Origin: Alnus glutinosa
Lineage: Eukaryota; Streptophyta; Magnoliopsida; Fagales; Betulaceae
Direction of reading: 5' to 3'
DNA length: 64,000 nt
Assembly (NCBI RefSeq): GCF_958979055.1
Contig: NC_084897.1
Span: 24,517,628 to 24,581,627, forward strand
The notes under the pieces were generated by a model. That model had not been told where the DNA came from. It saw nothing but the letters and a program-made list of their open reading frames with translations, and searched no databases. Every line of letters starts with the position of its first letter. Position 1 is the stretch's first letter. The position numbers were made by a program, and so were the translations under genes. Shown here in pieces: positions 47,650 through 58,369 of this stretch.

Positions 47650-49104
47650 TTAATTCAACGTGCCCTTGTTGACATGCCTGTGGTTCCCAAGAAAATGAAC
47701 AAATTTGTCTATGTATTTGGACTGGAGGTTCTTGTCTCCGATGATGGTGGCCATTTCCTTAGCTTTGTCACGATAAATCTTCCCCTCCTCATCCTTCATC
47801 ACCAACTTCAGCGTTTGGGCCACCGAGTCACTGGTAAACGACCCATCTTCCTCATTTCTGGGTACCTCAACACCCACTTGCCTCTCTTCCAAAAACCTTG
47901 CATTCAATCCTTGGTCCGACAAGAAGGGCAACAGAATAAGCGCACGTCCAAATTGAAACGCCTCTGTCACTGAACCCCAACCACAATGAGTCAAGAAACC
48001 CCCAACCGATTCGTGAGCTAATATCCTCAACTGAGGCGCCCAATCCGTCCAAACAATCCCACGACCTTCGGTTCGCTCCTCGAATCCTTCCGGTAGCTCA
48101 ACTGAATCCTCTCCGAAGACAGAGCCGCTTTGCTTTCTTAGAGCCCAAAAGAAGGGAAATCCCGATTGCTCAAGTCCAAGAGCTAGCTCTGTGAAGTCCT
48201 GTTGATTTGGTCGAATTTCGCTTCCGAGTGCTATATAAACCACTGATCCTTTCTCTTGCTTGTCTAACCATTCAACAATCATATCCCATGTGCTATCTTT
48301 GTTGCTGTCTCCTCTTTCTTGAGTCGAAGGTGGCAATAAGCCCACTGGAATTACAGGTATGTAATCATGAAGCTCTCCAAGGAGCTTCAACCACTTACCT
48401 TCGACCTCCATGCTGGTTTTAACAACCATGGCCTCCGTGCCTGAGACCACCATCTCAACACGAAACCAGTCTGAAACACCAGAAGCATTGTCTCCACGGT
48501 TGTCAAAGATTTTCTTCGCCTCAAACAAACGATGCGCTACTTTGGTTGGAAAAGGGACCCATTTGGGAGGGACAGTGAAATGCTCCGGCTCCGTCCTTGT
48601 ACTTGGATCGTGCGCGTCCGATGTCCTCGTCCCTATTGGAAAGAAACACCACGTTGATGCGCTAAAGATACTGAAAAAGGCCCGTGAGATGCCTAGCTTG
48701 GTAGCGATTGGTGGTAACCAGTGGGGGGCAAAATCGTGAATAATCCAATCAGGAGCTGAAGTTTCTAAAAGATGAGATAAAGGTTCTTGGAGGCCATCGT
48801 GGGCTTTCTTAAGGTAAGGGATTATGTGGAATGGTACGTCCATGGTGGCTTCTGCGTTTTCTGGCAGGTTCTCTACGTGGGGTAAGGGCAGCTTCACGAA
48901 AGTTATTAAAAGTGATAAATCTGGAGGGATCTTTGGGAGGCGTTCAATGTTTCTAGGGGTTGATATGAATGAAATACGGTGACCCTTTTGGGCAATGAGC
49001 TTGCCGAGCTCTAAAAACGGGATCATGTGACCAAAGGCTAGCCATGGGAACATGGCTATGTGTAGCTTCTGAGGCTCATGAGGCCGCTCAGTCATGGCGT
49101 TCAT
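47650..49104 (-). CDS. UGT91-type UDP-glycosyltransferase
   Basis: A family-1 glycosyltransferase of 484 residues in one exon, normal size. N-terminal acceptor domain: catalytic His26 in WLAFGHM and its likely partner Asp124 in WIIHDF. C-terminal donor domain: a full 44-residue PSPG box at 355-398, starting WAPQLRILAHESVGGFLTHCGWGS and ending SDQ. Wording such as HIAMFPWLAFGHM, FISTPRNIERLPK and LPLPHVENLPENAEATMDVP is typical of UGT91, annotated elsewhere as putative UDP-rhamnose:rhamnosyltransferase or as sugar-chain-extending enzymes. The substrate is unknown; flavonoid or terpenoid glycosides are reasonable guesses. Cytosolic, with no signal peptide. Met4 is an alternative start. It is arranged head-to-tail with the copy at 51854-53275, and an (AT)n tract lies directly upstream. 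Confidence 0.92.
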   Translation of the reverse strand: MNAMTERPHEPQKLHIAMFPWLAFGHMIPFLELGKLIAQKGHRISFISTPRNIERLPKIPPDLSLLITFVKLPLPHVENLPENAEATMDVPFHIIPYLKKAHDGLQEPLSHLLETSAPDWIIHDFAPHWLPPIATKLGISRAFFSIFSASTWCFFPIGTRTSDAHDPSTRTEPEHFTVPPKWVPFPTKVAHRLFEAKKIFDNRGDNASGVSDWFRVEMVVSGTEAMVVKTSMEVEGKWLKLLGELHDYIPVIPVGLLPPSTQERGDSNKDSTWDMIVEWLDKQEKGSVVYIALGSEIRPNQQDFTELALGLEQSGFPFFWALRKQSGSVFGEDSVELPEGFEERTEGRGIVWTDWAPQLRILAHESVGGFLTHCGWGSVTEAFQFGRALILLPFLSDQGLNARFLEERQVGVEVPRNEEDGSFTSDSVAQTLKLVMKDEEGKIYRDKAKEMATIIGDKNLQSKYIDKFVHFLGNHRHVNKGTLN

Positions 49105-49145
49105 GATTGTGGTTGTTTTTCAAGTTTATGTTGATCTGTGGCTGA

Positions 49146-49149
<4 letters not shown>

Positions 49150-49225
<76 letters not shown>
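49150..49225. repeat. (AT)n microsatellite upstream of UGT gene
   Basis: About 76 bp of uninterrupted AT repeats begin 45 bp upstream of the UGT start codon at 49104. They may provide the TATA element for that minus-strand gene. Confidence 0.95.
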
Positions 49226-49227
<2 letters not shown>

Positions 49228-49674
49228 AGGAAAGCTAGCTTGGACATTGGCTAATTTGGCTTACGGCTTTTGCACAAGCGATCGTGGAAAATATAGGTAA
49301 GAGATAAAATGTATTCCTACCGGCCATCTTCCATATTTTTTATATATCTCATTTTTTAAATTTTTTAATAGATTTATAAATCATTAGATCTCATCAATTT
49401 AATAATAAATTTAAATTTTGGTTATATAAAAATGTGTATAAAAAATATATGTGTAGTAATATTTTTGGTCAGTGATGAAGACAGTATATATTAAAGCATT
49501 TCCAGCGCGCAATGTTCTAAATGTCCTTGTTCTAATGGTAGTCCAGCTATGTTAATTGTAAACAATTTTTCTTTTCCAACATATATTATTTTAAAATGAA
49601 AGATGTACAAGCTGAATGAATATTATAATACAAAGCAACGGTTACTTTTTAAGAAAAATTGCATCATTAATCAT

Positions 49675-50110
49675 TGTGTTTGACCTAAATTATAATTCGT
49701 TCCATGTTGTATCAAAACTAATTCTAAGAACTTTATGGTAGACCTAATTTGCAAATTGCTTACACGAATCAAATTCTGTTAAAAAATTTAGCAGATAGCT
49801 TGTTAGGGGCCGGGGATGACTGGAGCACGTATGGGGGTGGTGCGCGGCCACCCCTATTGGTTGGGGGTGGCTGCCCAACCAACAGCCACCCCTTTTCTCT
49901 TTTCAATTTTTTTTTTAAAATATATATATATTTATTAAGATTAACACATGTCACTATCTTATTAGCATTGATATAACGCCTAATTGAATTTGTCAAAAAT
50001 TTTAACGGAATTTGATTCGAGGGAGTGATTTGTAAATTAGGTCAACTATAAGAATCTCTAAATTAATTTTGATACCACGTACATAGAATGATTTATAATT
50101 TAGGCTAACC
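49675..50110. mobile_element. Mutator-like MITE with GGCCACCCC hairpins
   Basis: GACCTAAATTATAATTCGTT at the left pairs with the reverse complement of the right end, AGCCTAAATTATAAATCATT. The inverted repeat runs inward about 75 bp to GACCTAATTT(G/A)CAAAT. Inside are GGCCACCCC and GGGTGGCTG hairpins, a T-rich tract and CACATGTCA, as in the elements at 3.2 and 17.8 kb. Confidence 0.65.
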
Positions 50111-50334
50111 ACACTAAACCAATAGTACAATTTTTTATAATTTTTATTGGTTCCATCACCCAACCATAGGGACTTTCGGCACTTACCATGCAAATGCCTA
50201 TCAAATGAAAAATACATAATCTAAACCAAAAAAAAAACAAAAAAAACAAAAAAAAAACGTAGCTTCTATATATAGATACGCTCACTTTTGATCCGATCCC
50301 ATTGTCTATAATTTAATCTGTCAATTTATCCTCA

Positions 50335-51425
50335 GATCTTCATCAATTTGTTACGACTTTGTTGGTACAGTTTCCGGTATGGTGACGTGTCGCCTGGTGA
50401 TTTGCTGCTGGGTTCTGATCCACTACCTCAATCCTGCAAAAAGAACAAACAACTCGTCGGGGGTGCCGACTATGCCCACTCCGATGCCTAAGTCAGTTTA
50501 AATCAATTTTCTGCAAAGAATTCTTAATCTTAATCTCAAGAGCTTAGATAATTCGTGATTTCATACCTGGTGCGGTTGTCGTATTTATAGGCTGGACTTG
50601 CAGTCTTACCAGATTTGCAATCTTACCAGAATTCTTGACACCTAGTTGGATTAGGAGTTTGAGTCCTAGCTTAGTTGAACTTTAACCATATCTTCAGGGA
50701 ATTCGAATGGGATTGTAGAGTCCGAAGTTGATTGCGTTTATACCTCTTTAAACTTGATTCCGTATCAATAACTATCTTATCCCATTAATTATGGAATTGT
50801 GGTTTATCCTGATCTTCTGGGATTCTATCCTCATCGCATTCTAAGACAACTGCGGCACACTTCAGCCAACCTCCGAGGTGATGATACCCGAGATATGTTC
50901 GCTCCGACTTGGAGATCTCGGGGTATCGCCGCACCATAACAGGGTTGTGTAAGGCCAAGATGTTGTCGCGCTGAATTGATATTATACCGAGGCGTTATTA
51001 CCCCGAGGCGCTATTACCCCGAAGTGTTATTACTCTGAGACACAAATACCCGAGATATGTTTGCTCCGTTCAAACTAGGAGATCCCGGGGTATTTTATAT
51101 ACCGTAGCCTGGAATGTGAAGACCGAGACGTCGTTATACCTCCGAGATGTCTTTATATGTCCGAGACGTCTTTATACCTAGACGATCTTTCTTTGCTGGG
51201 CGGAACAAATGTCCGAGACATAACTCCGAGATGTCTTTGAATCCACGTGTCTCTAGGGTTGATTTTATCCCTAACAGACTTAAACATTAGAAGATGTTCC
51301 ACCGGCCAGACCTCTCTCTGATCGAGTTATATATGTATCTTCCTTAATTGTAAGTCTCCTTAATAATTAACTTGATGTTAGGTGTGGGGTCATTGTTCTA
51401 ACAGATCGATTTAATTCTTAATTTC
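50335..51425 (-). mobile_element. LTR retrotransposon fragment, probable Gypsy LTR (fossil)
   Basis: CACTCCGATGCCTAAGTCAG near 50479 and a TATA-like GCCTATAAATAC, read in reverse near 50590, are features of a minus-oriented LTR promoter and R/U5 region. The rest is repetitive CCGAGA(T/C)GT-type sequence. No coding region remains. It is a broken fragment, possibly a solo LTR; it shares its motif with 57.66 kb. Confidence 0.5.
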
Positions 51426-51853
51426 TTCAATTTGCAATCATGTGCTACAACTTACTAGATCCAAATGGATCAGACGAGAGATCCAATAATTTATACATTA
51501 ATTAATTGTATTAAATGTAATACCGATATTTCCATATAAATATCCCGGCCTCTTACATGAGGTAGAGCACACATGCATGTGATGAGCTTCAGCCCATCTG
51601 AAACTTATTCTACTTGAAAATATTGTTGAAGTTTTTTATAAGAAAGATTTCACATCTGTCTAAGTAGCGACGAAAGTGATATCAAAAAAAAAAAAAGTAG
51701 CGACCAAAGCGCGCGTGGGAAGAAGATACCTCTTGACTTTTTTTCTTTCGTTTTTTTTCCACCCTTATTGAGAGCGATGTGGGACCAAATTCCGCATTTC
51801 ACAGCGACGAAACTTTCCGGACGTCTTGACCATCCGGTGGCTGCTAGGTTCGT

Positions 51854-53275
51854 TCATTTAGCCTTCTGAGGTACTTGTCGATGGGTTTCCAGGTAACCAA
51901 GGAAACTATCCACGTACCGGTCCTGAGCTTCCCTGTCTCCAAACAACCCCTTCATCTCCTTGGCCTTCTCCCTGTACTTCTTGCCCTCTTCCTCCACTAT
52001 CACCAGCCTTACCGACTCGGCCACTGAATCCCTCGTAAACGACCCATCCTGCTCGTTTCTCGGTATCAAATACCCAATCTTTTTCTCATCCAAAACCTTG
52101 GCGTTAATCCCTTGGTCTGCAAAGAAGGTCAACAGTATGAGAGGTCTCTCAAACAGAAGAGCCTCCACCACCGAGCTCCACCCGGAGTGAGTCAAGAATC
52201 CACCTACCGAGTCGTGAGCCAAAATCTTCAGCTGCGGTGCCCAACTCGTGCACACAACCCCTCGTTCTTTTGTTCGTCCCTCGAAACCCTCCGGTAACTC
52301 GATCACCTCAATATCAGCTGCCCCCCTTCGAGTTCTTAGCACCCAGAAGAACGGTACCTCGGACTGTTCCAACCCAAGAGCTATCTCCGTGAGTTCGGTT
52401 TGACTCGGTTTCGCCTCGCTCCCGAACCCCACGTACACTACGGACCCCTTGGATTGCCTGTCCAACCAAGCTTTCATCCACCGCCACGTGTCGCTGTCAT
52501 CTTCGCTGTCGTATGCCGTGGGGGGAAGTTGACCCACTGGGAGAACCGGTTTCCGATGGATATCCTCCAAAAGGCGTAGCCACTCTGGCTCAAACTCCAC
52601 GCAGCTTCTCACAGCCATTACGTCGCAGCCTTGAAGCACTTCTCCGAAACGATATATATCGGAAACGTCTCCCTCGACGCCGGTCACGCCTTGGTCAAAG
52701 ACTTTCAAAATCTCGAAGAGCCGAAACGACACCGTTGTATGGAATGGGGCCCACCGGGGTGGGACCGTAAACTCCTCGGGGCTCTTGCGCTCAGCCAGTT
52801 TTTCTTTCGTCCCTAAGAAGCCCAAACAGGCCGCAGTGAATATACTGAAGAAGGCGGTCGGGATGCTGAGGTTTCGGGCTATAGCCGGTAGCCAGAAAGG
52901 AGCAAAGTCGTGGAGAATCCAGTCTGGACGTGAATCTTCGAGGAAGCGAGTCATGGACTCTTGGAGAGCATCGTAAGCCTTCTTGAGGTACGGGATGACG
53001 TTCAATGGGACGTCTATGGTGGCCTCGGCATTGTCGGGGAGGTTGTCCACGTGGGGCAGTGGAAGCTTGACGAGGTTTATTATGGGAGCTAAATTTGAGG
53101 GGACTTTCGGGAGACGATCGATGTTCCGAGGGGTGGATATGAAGGAGATGCGATGACCCTTTGAAGCAATGAGCTTGGCGAGCTCTAGGTATGGCATCAT
53201 GTGGCCAAAGGCTAGCCATGGGAACATGGCTATGTGAAGCTTCTTCTCGTCACTGGCCATGGACGCGACAGCCAT
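51854..53275 (-). CDS. UGT91-type UDP-glycosyltransferase, second copy
   Basis: A 473-residue, single-exon paralogue of the UGT at 47650-49104. The catalytic His25 is in WLAFGHM and the partner Asp, at about residue 123, is in WILHDF. The PSPG box (345-388) begins WAPQLKILAHDSVGGFLTH and then has SGWSSVVEALL, so it has Ser where the first copy has Cys, and ends ADQ. This HSGWSS form is common in UGT91 proteins. The two copies are alike at both ends and through the PSPG region but differ in the middle acceptor-binding loops, so different substrates are likely. Codon use is more GC-rich than in the first copy. Met6 is an alternative start. A third, truncated copy follows at 59517-59906 in the same orientation, making a small tandem cluster. 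Confidence 0.93.
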   Translation of the reverse strand: MAVASMASDEKKLHIAMFPWLAFGHMMPYLELAKLIASKGHRISFISTPRNIDRLPKVPSNLAPIINLVKLPLPHVDNLPDNAEATIDVPLNVIPYLKKAYDALQESMTRFLEDSRPDWILHDFAPFWLPAIARNLSIPTAFFSIFTAACLGFLGTKEKLAERKSPEEFTVPPRWAPFHTTVSFRLFEILKVFDQGVTGVEGDVSDIYRFGEVLQGCDVMAVRSCVEFEPEWLRLLEDIHRKPVLPVGQLPPTAYDSEDDSDTWRWMKAWLDRQSKGSVVYVGFGSEAKPSQTELTEIALGLEQSEVPFFWVLRTRRGAADIEVIELPEGFEGRTKERGVVCTSWAPQLKILAHDSVGGFLTHSGWSSVVEALLFERPLILLTFFADQGINAKVLDEKKIGYLIPRNEQDGSFTRDSVAESVRLVIVEEEGKKYREKAKEMKGLFGDREAQDRYVDSFLGYLETHRQVPQKAK

Positions 53276-53533
53276 TGCTTTGGAGTTGATGGTTTGAACC
53301 TAGACCAGGAAAGGTACTTCAGAAAGCGTGAGAATTGAATCACTCCACATGACCTATATGTATAGAGAAAGGGAAATGGTTCATGCTTCTTCTCCCTCCC
53401 TTTTTTTTTTTCTTTTAATTTTTGAAATAACTAAAATAGTGGACGGAATCGGATGACCTAGCTGGCTAGCTTGATAACCGGAAATCCGGAATAGTTTATA
53501 CAAATTTCCACGTAAGCTGAATGAACTTGCGAT
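53276..53533. promoter_or_regulatory. Upstream region of the second UGT gene
   Basis: The space between the UGT start codon and the next transposon is only about 260 bp. A CTATACATATAG stretch near 53355-53366 is a possible TATA element for the minus-strand gene. Confidence 0.35.
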
Positions 53534-54155
53534 CACTACATAAATAAAAAATAAAAAATAAAAAATAAAAAATAAAAAAACCCTTTGATTTTAGCCGCGT
53601 GGTTACGTGGCTGTTTTGCCATGTGAATAATATAGCACGTAGCTAAATGATTTGTGTAGGTAATTAGTCATTTGGATTTTACCCAAGTCGCTGATTAGCC
53701 ACGTGGCTAATAAAATTTTTCCAATTTTGCCAGGAGTTGAAATTTTTTTTTTTTTTCATTTTTTTTTTAGGTTTGAAATTTTAGCCACATGATTTATTGC
53801 CCACATTGCCAATTGGCCACGTGGCACATAAACCACATGGCTAATTTATTAAAATTATTTTAACATTTTTTATATATATATTTAAAATTGTAGCCATGTT
53901 TTGGCCACGTGGCACATCAACCACGTGACTAATTATCATTAATTAATAAAACTTCCATCCGACCCATTTTTAATTTCCCTAATCTTTATCTCTCTCGTTC
54001 TTACTTTTTTTTAATTTCCCCCCACCCCCCCCTCTTCGTTTTTTTTTTTTTTTTAATCATTTCCCCCCGCCCCCTTTTTTAACTATTCTTTTCATTTTCT
54101 TCTATTTTCTTCATTCTTTCCCTTTTTCCCACGCATGCATGCCTTTCCTTATTCT

Positions 54156-54189
<34 letters not shown>

Positions 54190-55065
54190 CACACAGAGAG
54201 GGAGATGGGAGAGGGAGACCGAGAGAGCTAGAGAGAGAGAACTAGAGCGATTCTGAGATAGAGCCGTGGTCGACGACGGTGCTGGAGTCCAGAGGGTCAC
54301 GGCCCGAGAGGTAGAGATCGAGATCGACCAACTCTCAGAGATGGAGGAGATCCGGCCGACTCACGTTCGCCGGCCGCGGATCTCCGTCGACCACAAGTAC
54401 TCTCTCTCTATCTCTCTCACTCTCTCTCTCGTGCTACTATCTCTCTCTTATTCATTGATGTTTCGGTGATGCAAGGATCGGAGGACTGGCCGAATTTTGA
54501 ATCTGATTTTGTGTTTTTGTTGTTTTGGCCTGATGATTTCCGGCAAGTGGGTTTTTGTTGTTTAGGTTTGATAGCCGACGAGTTGGTTTTTTTTTTTTTG
54601 ATTTCCGGCAACTTGATTTTTGTTTTTTTGGTTTTTTGAATCTAATGTATGTGATTAGGTTTTTCTCATTTTGGGTTTTTGTATTTTTGGTTTGATTGGT
54701 TCGAACCCGGCGACTGGGTGATTGCCGGTCCTGGCCTGGATGTACGCTGGAAATATCATATATAAACGATATTGGGAGGTCTGTTCTGTTTTTTTTTTTT
54801 TTTTTGCTCTTTATTTTTTTTTAAAAGGATAAATTTTTTTAGCTACGTGGCTTTAATTACAAGTGGCTAGAAGTGCCCATTTTTTTAAAAAAAATAAAAT
54901 TACATTTAGTCACTTGGGGTGGCATGTGGCTAAATAGTCACATATATAAAATGCCACGTCTCTAAATATATATTTAACAACAATCGGATTCACTACGCAT
55001 AACCCACGTAACTAACTGAACGTGGCTAACTACATGTGGCTAAAAGTTAGCCAAGTGCCTATTGA
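53534..55065. mobile_element. CACTA-like non-autonomous element, GCCACGTGGC repeats
   Basis: It begins CACTACATAAATAAAAAATA and has at least seven GCCACGTGGC-related motifs near its left part (53.59-53.95 kb) and right part (54.84-55.05 kb), the subterminal-repeat layout of CACTA elements. The expected right GTAGTG end is not found, so the right border is approximate. The middle (54.18-54.75 kb) is GC-rich and gene-like, with ATGGAGGAGATCCGGCC near 54341, suggesting captured host sequence. No transposase. Confidence 0.5.
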
Positions 55066-55526
55066 GATCGATTTTATGTCGATACGAGTATTATACTGCC
55101 CAAGTGCCCATCGCGATAGATAATATGTCAAAATATATATATATATAAAAGTAAAGAGAAGAAAAGGTTCAGTAGAGATATACATTCAAACTGATATATT
55201 GTTCTTCAACTTTTATATTCTCTACCACACATTTTTTCAGAATATTAATTTCTTGGTGTAAGAAGCAAATGTTAAGACCTAAGACCTAAAGAGACGTTAG
55301 GCTTTGGACCTTCTTAGCCTGCAGCGACAATATTGAAGCATTACGCGAGCTGAAATCAGAGTTTCATGCGACTTAATTGAAGCGACAATTTTCTTGAGTT
55401 TTAACTTAATTCAGATAATAATTTCTGTTAAGACCCCAAAAAGGATTATAATTCCTGTTATGAAATTTAACTCTTTTTTCTTTTTCTTTTTTATTGAGAA
55501 AATAAATATTAAGAAGTCTCCGAGCT
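55066..55526. other. Intergenic
   Basis: AT-rich spacer, no coding region recognised. Confidence 0.4.
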
Positions 55527-56460
55527 AAGTGACCAGAGAAGTGTTGTTTCGAAGGCATGTCACTGAAAATCCCTTTTGCCCTATCTGTTCGAGGGAGCAG
55601 GAGTCTATTTTTCACATCTTTTGGCAGTGTAGCTCCTCTATGGCAGTTTGGCAGGAGGGATGTAGAAGGGTGCAGAAATTATCTCTGGAGGAAACGGATG
55701 GAAGAGGATTTCTACTACAGCTACGTGCAAGACTCAATGGAGAAGAGCTTCTGGAAACCCTGACCTTGGCTCGTCTAATTTGGCTAAGACGAAACTCTTT
55801 CATCTTCAATCAATCCTTCTCGGACCCAGGCTCCATAATTTCTCATGCCCGGGACATAATGTCAACTTTCACTGAGGTCCATTTTCGGTCTCTAGAGAGT
55901 GGATTGCCCCACTCACAGCCTCGATGGGAAAGGCCTCCATTAAGTTGGAAGAAAATAAATTGGGATGCAGCGTTGGAGATATCAAACAGGAGGGTTGGTA
56001 TAGGACTGGTGGTGCGAAATGGTGCTGGTGAAGTGGAAGCTGCTTTAACAGTGTGTATCCCTTTTGTCATAGATCCAACATTGGCTGAAGTTCTAGGGGC
56101 TTGGCATGCCCTTCTATTTTGCAGGCAGCAGAGGTATACCCATGTGATATTGGAAGGGGACTCCCAGGAGGTGGTGAAGGCACTGAGGAAGGATGGCCCT
56201 TGTTAGACGAGTTATGGCCAGATTATTGAAGACACCCGATCCTGTTTCCAGTTCATCAATCCGTTGGAAGTAAATTTTGTTAGGTGAGAGGCAAATCGTG
56301 CTGCACATGTAATGGCAAAATATGCAGTTGGTTCTCAACTCAATCATGTTTGGATGGGGGAGTGTCCTCCTCTTATCCGTAGTATTGTAGTCTCTGAGAC
56401 ATCTGTTGACGATTAATGAGATAAGCTCTTCCATTCAAAAAAAAAAAAAAAAAAAAAAAG
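55527..56460 (+). mobile_element. 5'-truncated LINE (zf-RVT and RNase H end) with poly(A)
   Basis: The frame reads TREVLFRRHVTENPFCPIC...HIFWQC, the zinc-binding zf-RVT region that follows the LINE reverse transcriptase. It continues into an RNase H-like domain (KINWDAALE, GIGLVVRNGAGEVEAAL, AEVLGAWHALLF, VILEGDSQEVVKAL) and ends ETSVDD at about 56416. Two in-frame stops (near 56205 and 56284) break it. A 23-bp A-run (56437-56459) closes the element. The reverse transcriptase and ORF1 are missing, as usual for truncated L1-type insertions. Confidence 0.85.
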
Positions 56461-56667
56461 ACCTTGATCAGTTGATCTAACCATGAGCTTTGTTATCCTT
56501 GATTGAGAAAAAGATGTTCTAACTAATTGGGTGCAATTTTAATTGATTTGAAGAAAAATTCAGAATTTTGCTCCCTCGAGTTAAGCCATTGCACCGAATA
56601 TTTCTGTATGAGAAAGATCTCCATAAATTTATTTAATTTATTTAACATAATTTCCTTTTATAAGTGA

Positions 56668-56830
56668 TTCGCCATAGGGATTTGATTCATACACAACACC
56701 ATCACAACAATCACACAACAACCTCTCACATAAGGGTGGGCCCCAGTGTGTGGGGTCCATCCTTATGTGAGGGGTTGTTGTGTGGTTGTTGTGATGATGT
56801 TGTGTATGAATCAAATCCCCCTTCGCGATA
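56668..56830. mobile_element. Foldback MITE with 9-bp TSD
   Basis: 56677-56739 and 56757-56819 are near-perfect reverse complements (GGGATTTGATTCATACACAA at the outer end), giving a hairpin with about 63-bp arms and a loop of under 20 bp. TTCGCCATA (56668-56676) and TTCGCGATA (56822-56830) flank it, 8 of 9 matching, as expected for a Mutator-type target duplication. Confidence 0.8.
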
Positions 56831-57055
56831 AGAGTAAATCCCAAGTGGCGACGTTAATTTCTAACCGATTGATTCGAACTTAGAATTACTCTACGAAATT
56901 TAAAAGATCGTGATCCAATAAAATAATATATTATTAATAGCTAACAAAAAACAACAAGATCCAAATCTTATCGATCACCTGCATATATATTGTCAACTTG
57001 CTACAGCTGTTGATCGACAAGATGCCAGCGGTGAGATTCATGATTTTTTATTTTT

Positions 57056-57060
<5 letters not shown>

Positions 57061-57105
<45 letters not shown>
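57061..57105. repeat. (AT)n microsatellite
   Basis: About 45 bp of alternating TA. Confidence 0.95.
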
Positions 57106-57108
<3 letters not shown>

Positions 57109-57795
57109 GGATATGAATCAATTAAAGAAAGAAGGCAGGATTGTTCAAAACAACTCAAAACACAAGTCAAGAAAACTGAAACAGCACTATTCCAAAGATT
57201 TGAAGGAAAAAAATGTAAATAATGTGGTTGGGTAAAAAAAATATGAATATAAAATTAAAATCTAAAGGAAGAAAATGATTATTAGGTAAAGTCAATAATG
57301 TGTAACCACAATTTAATTCACAAAGAAAAAAAATAAGCAGGGTTATCTCTAATTAGCAAATAACTTTCAACTACTTGTTCTCTGTACTAAAATTTGGGAC
57401 AGAAGGTTTAAATCATTTTGACTTGGGCCAGAAGGTTTAATTATAGATCTAGCTTAGCCTGCACTGCTCTATTGTAAAAGGCAGCTTACAACCTTTTTAC
57501 TCGTTATTTTATACATCTAGCTTTCATCCGCTGATCATTTCATCGAGAGAATAACTTCAGTTATAGTTTCTAAGATGGTATGAATGACGAGTACGTTTTT
57601 TTTTTTATGTTATTCGTTCTCCTACTACTACTGCAAAATAATTAACATTAAGAGACTTTGACAGGGTCTCACTCCGATGCTTAAGTCAGTCTTTAAAAAA
57701 AGAGTATACTAAATCAATGCACAAAAATTCAGTCTCAAGTTTATATCTCGTATAATGATCTATTTATAAGCTAAGAGGTCGAGTCAAACCTGAAT

Positions 57796-58289
57796 TAGCA
57801 CTACAAAAAACTCTACAATTGGCCGCGTGTCTACAGTGCCTGTTATTGTAGACACGCGTCCAATTAGCCACGTGTATACAGTACACGTGGCTAGAAGGGG
57901 GCGCATCACAGTTGGCCGCGTGTATTTTTTACACGCGGCCAGTTGGCCACGTGTATTTTTTACACGCGGCCAGTTGGGCACGTGTATTAAATACACGTGG
58001 CCAATTGTTTTTATCAAATATATATTAATAAAAACAAATTTTATTAAATTTTGTATATGACCGCGTGTATTTCTTACACGCGTCCAAGTAGCCACGTGTA
58101 TTTTTAATACACGTGGCTAATTGTTTTTATTATATATATATATATATTAATATATGTATATATACGTATAATATAATTGGCAATTTCTGAAGGCAGTGGT
58201 GCGCGGGAATTGTCCCGCGCGCCACTGAACAAGAATTTCAAACGGAAAAAAAAAAAGAAAAAAGAAAAAAAAAAAAAGTTAAATATACA

Positions 58290-58327
<38 letters not shown>

Positions 58328-58336
58328 CTCCCTCTC

Positions 58337-58369
<33 letters not shown>

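Larger units (their letters stand above)
56461..57654. other. Intergenic with foldback element and (AT)n
   Basis: Contains the foldback MITE at 56677-56821 and an AT microsatellite at 57061-57105. Nothing else is recognised. Confidence 0.4.

Noticed and set aside
54697-54712. GGTTCGAACCC, a perfect pol III B box
   Set aside because: No A box at the right distance and no tRNA-like fold; it lies in the core of a transposon.
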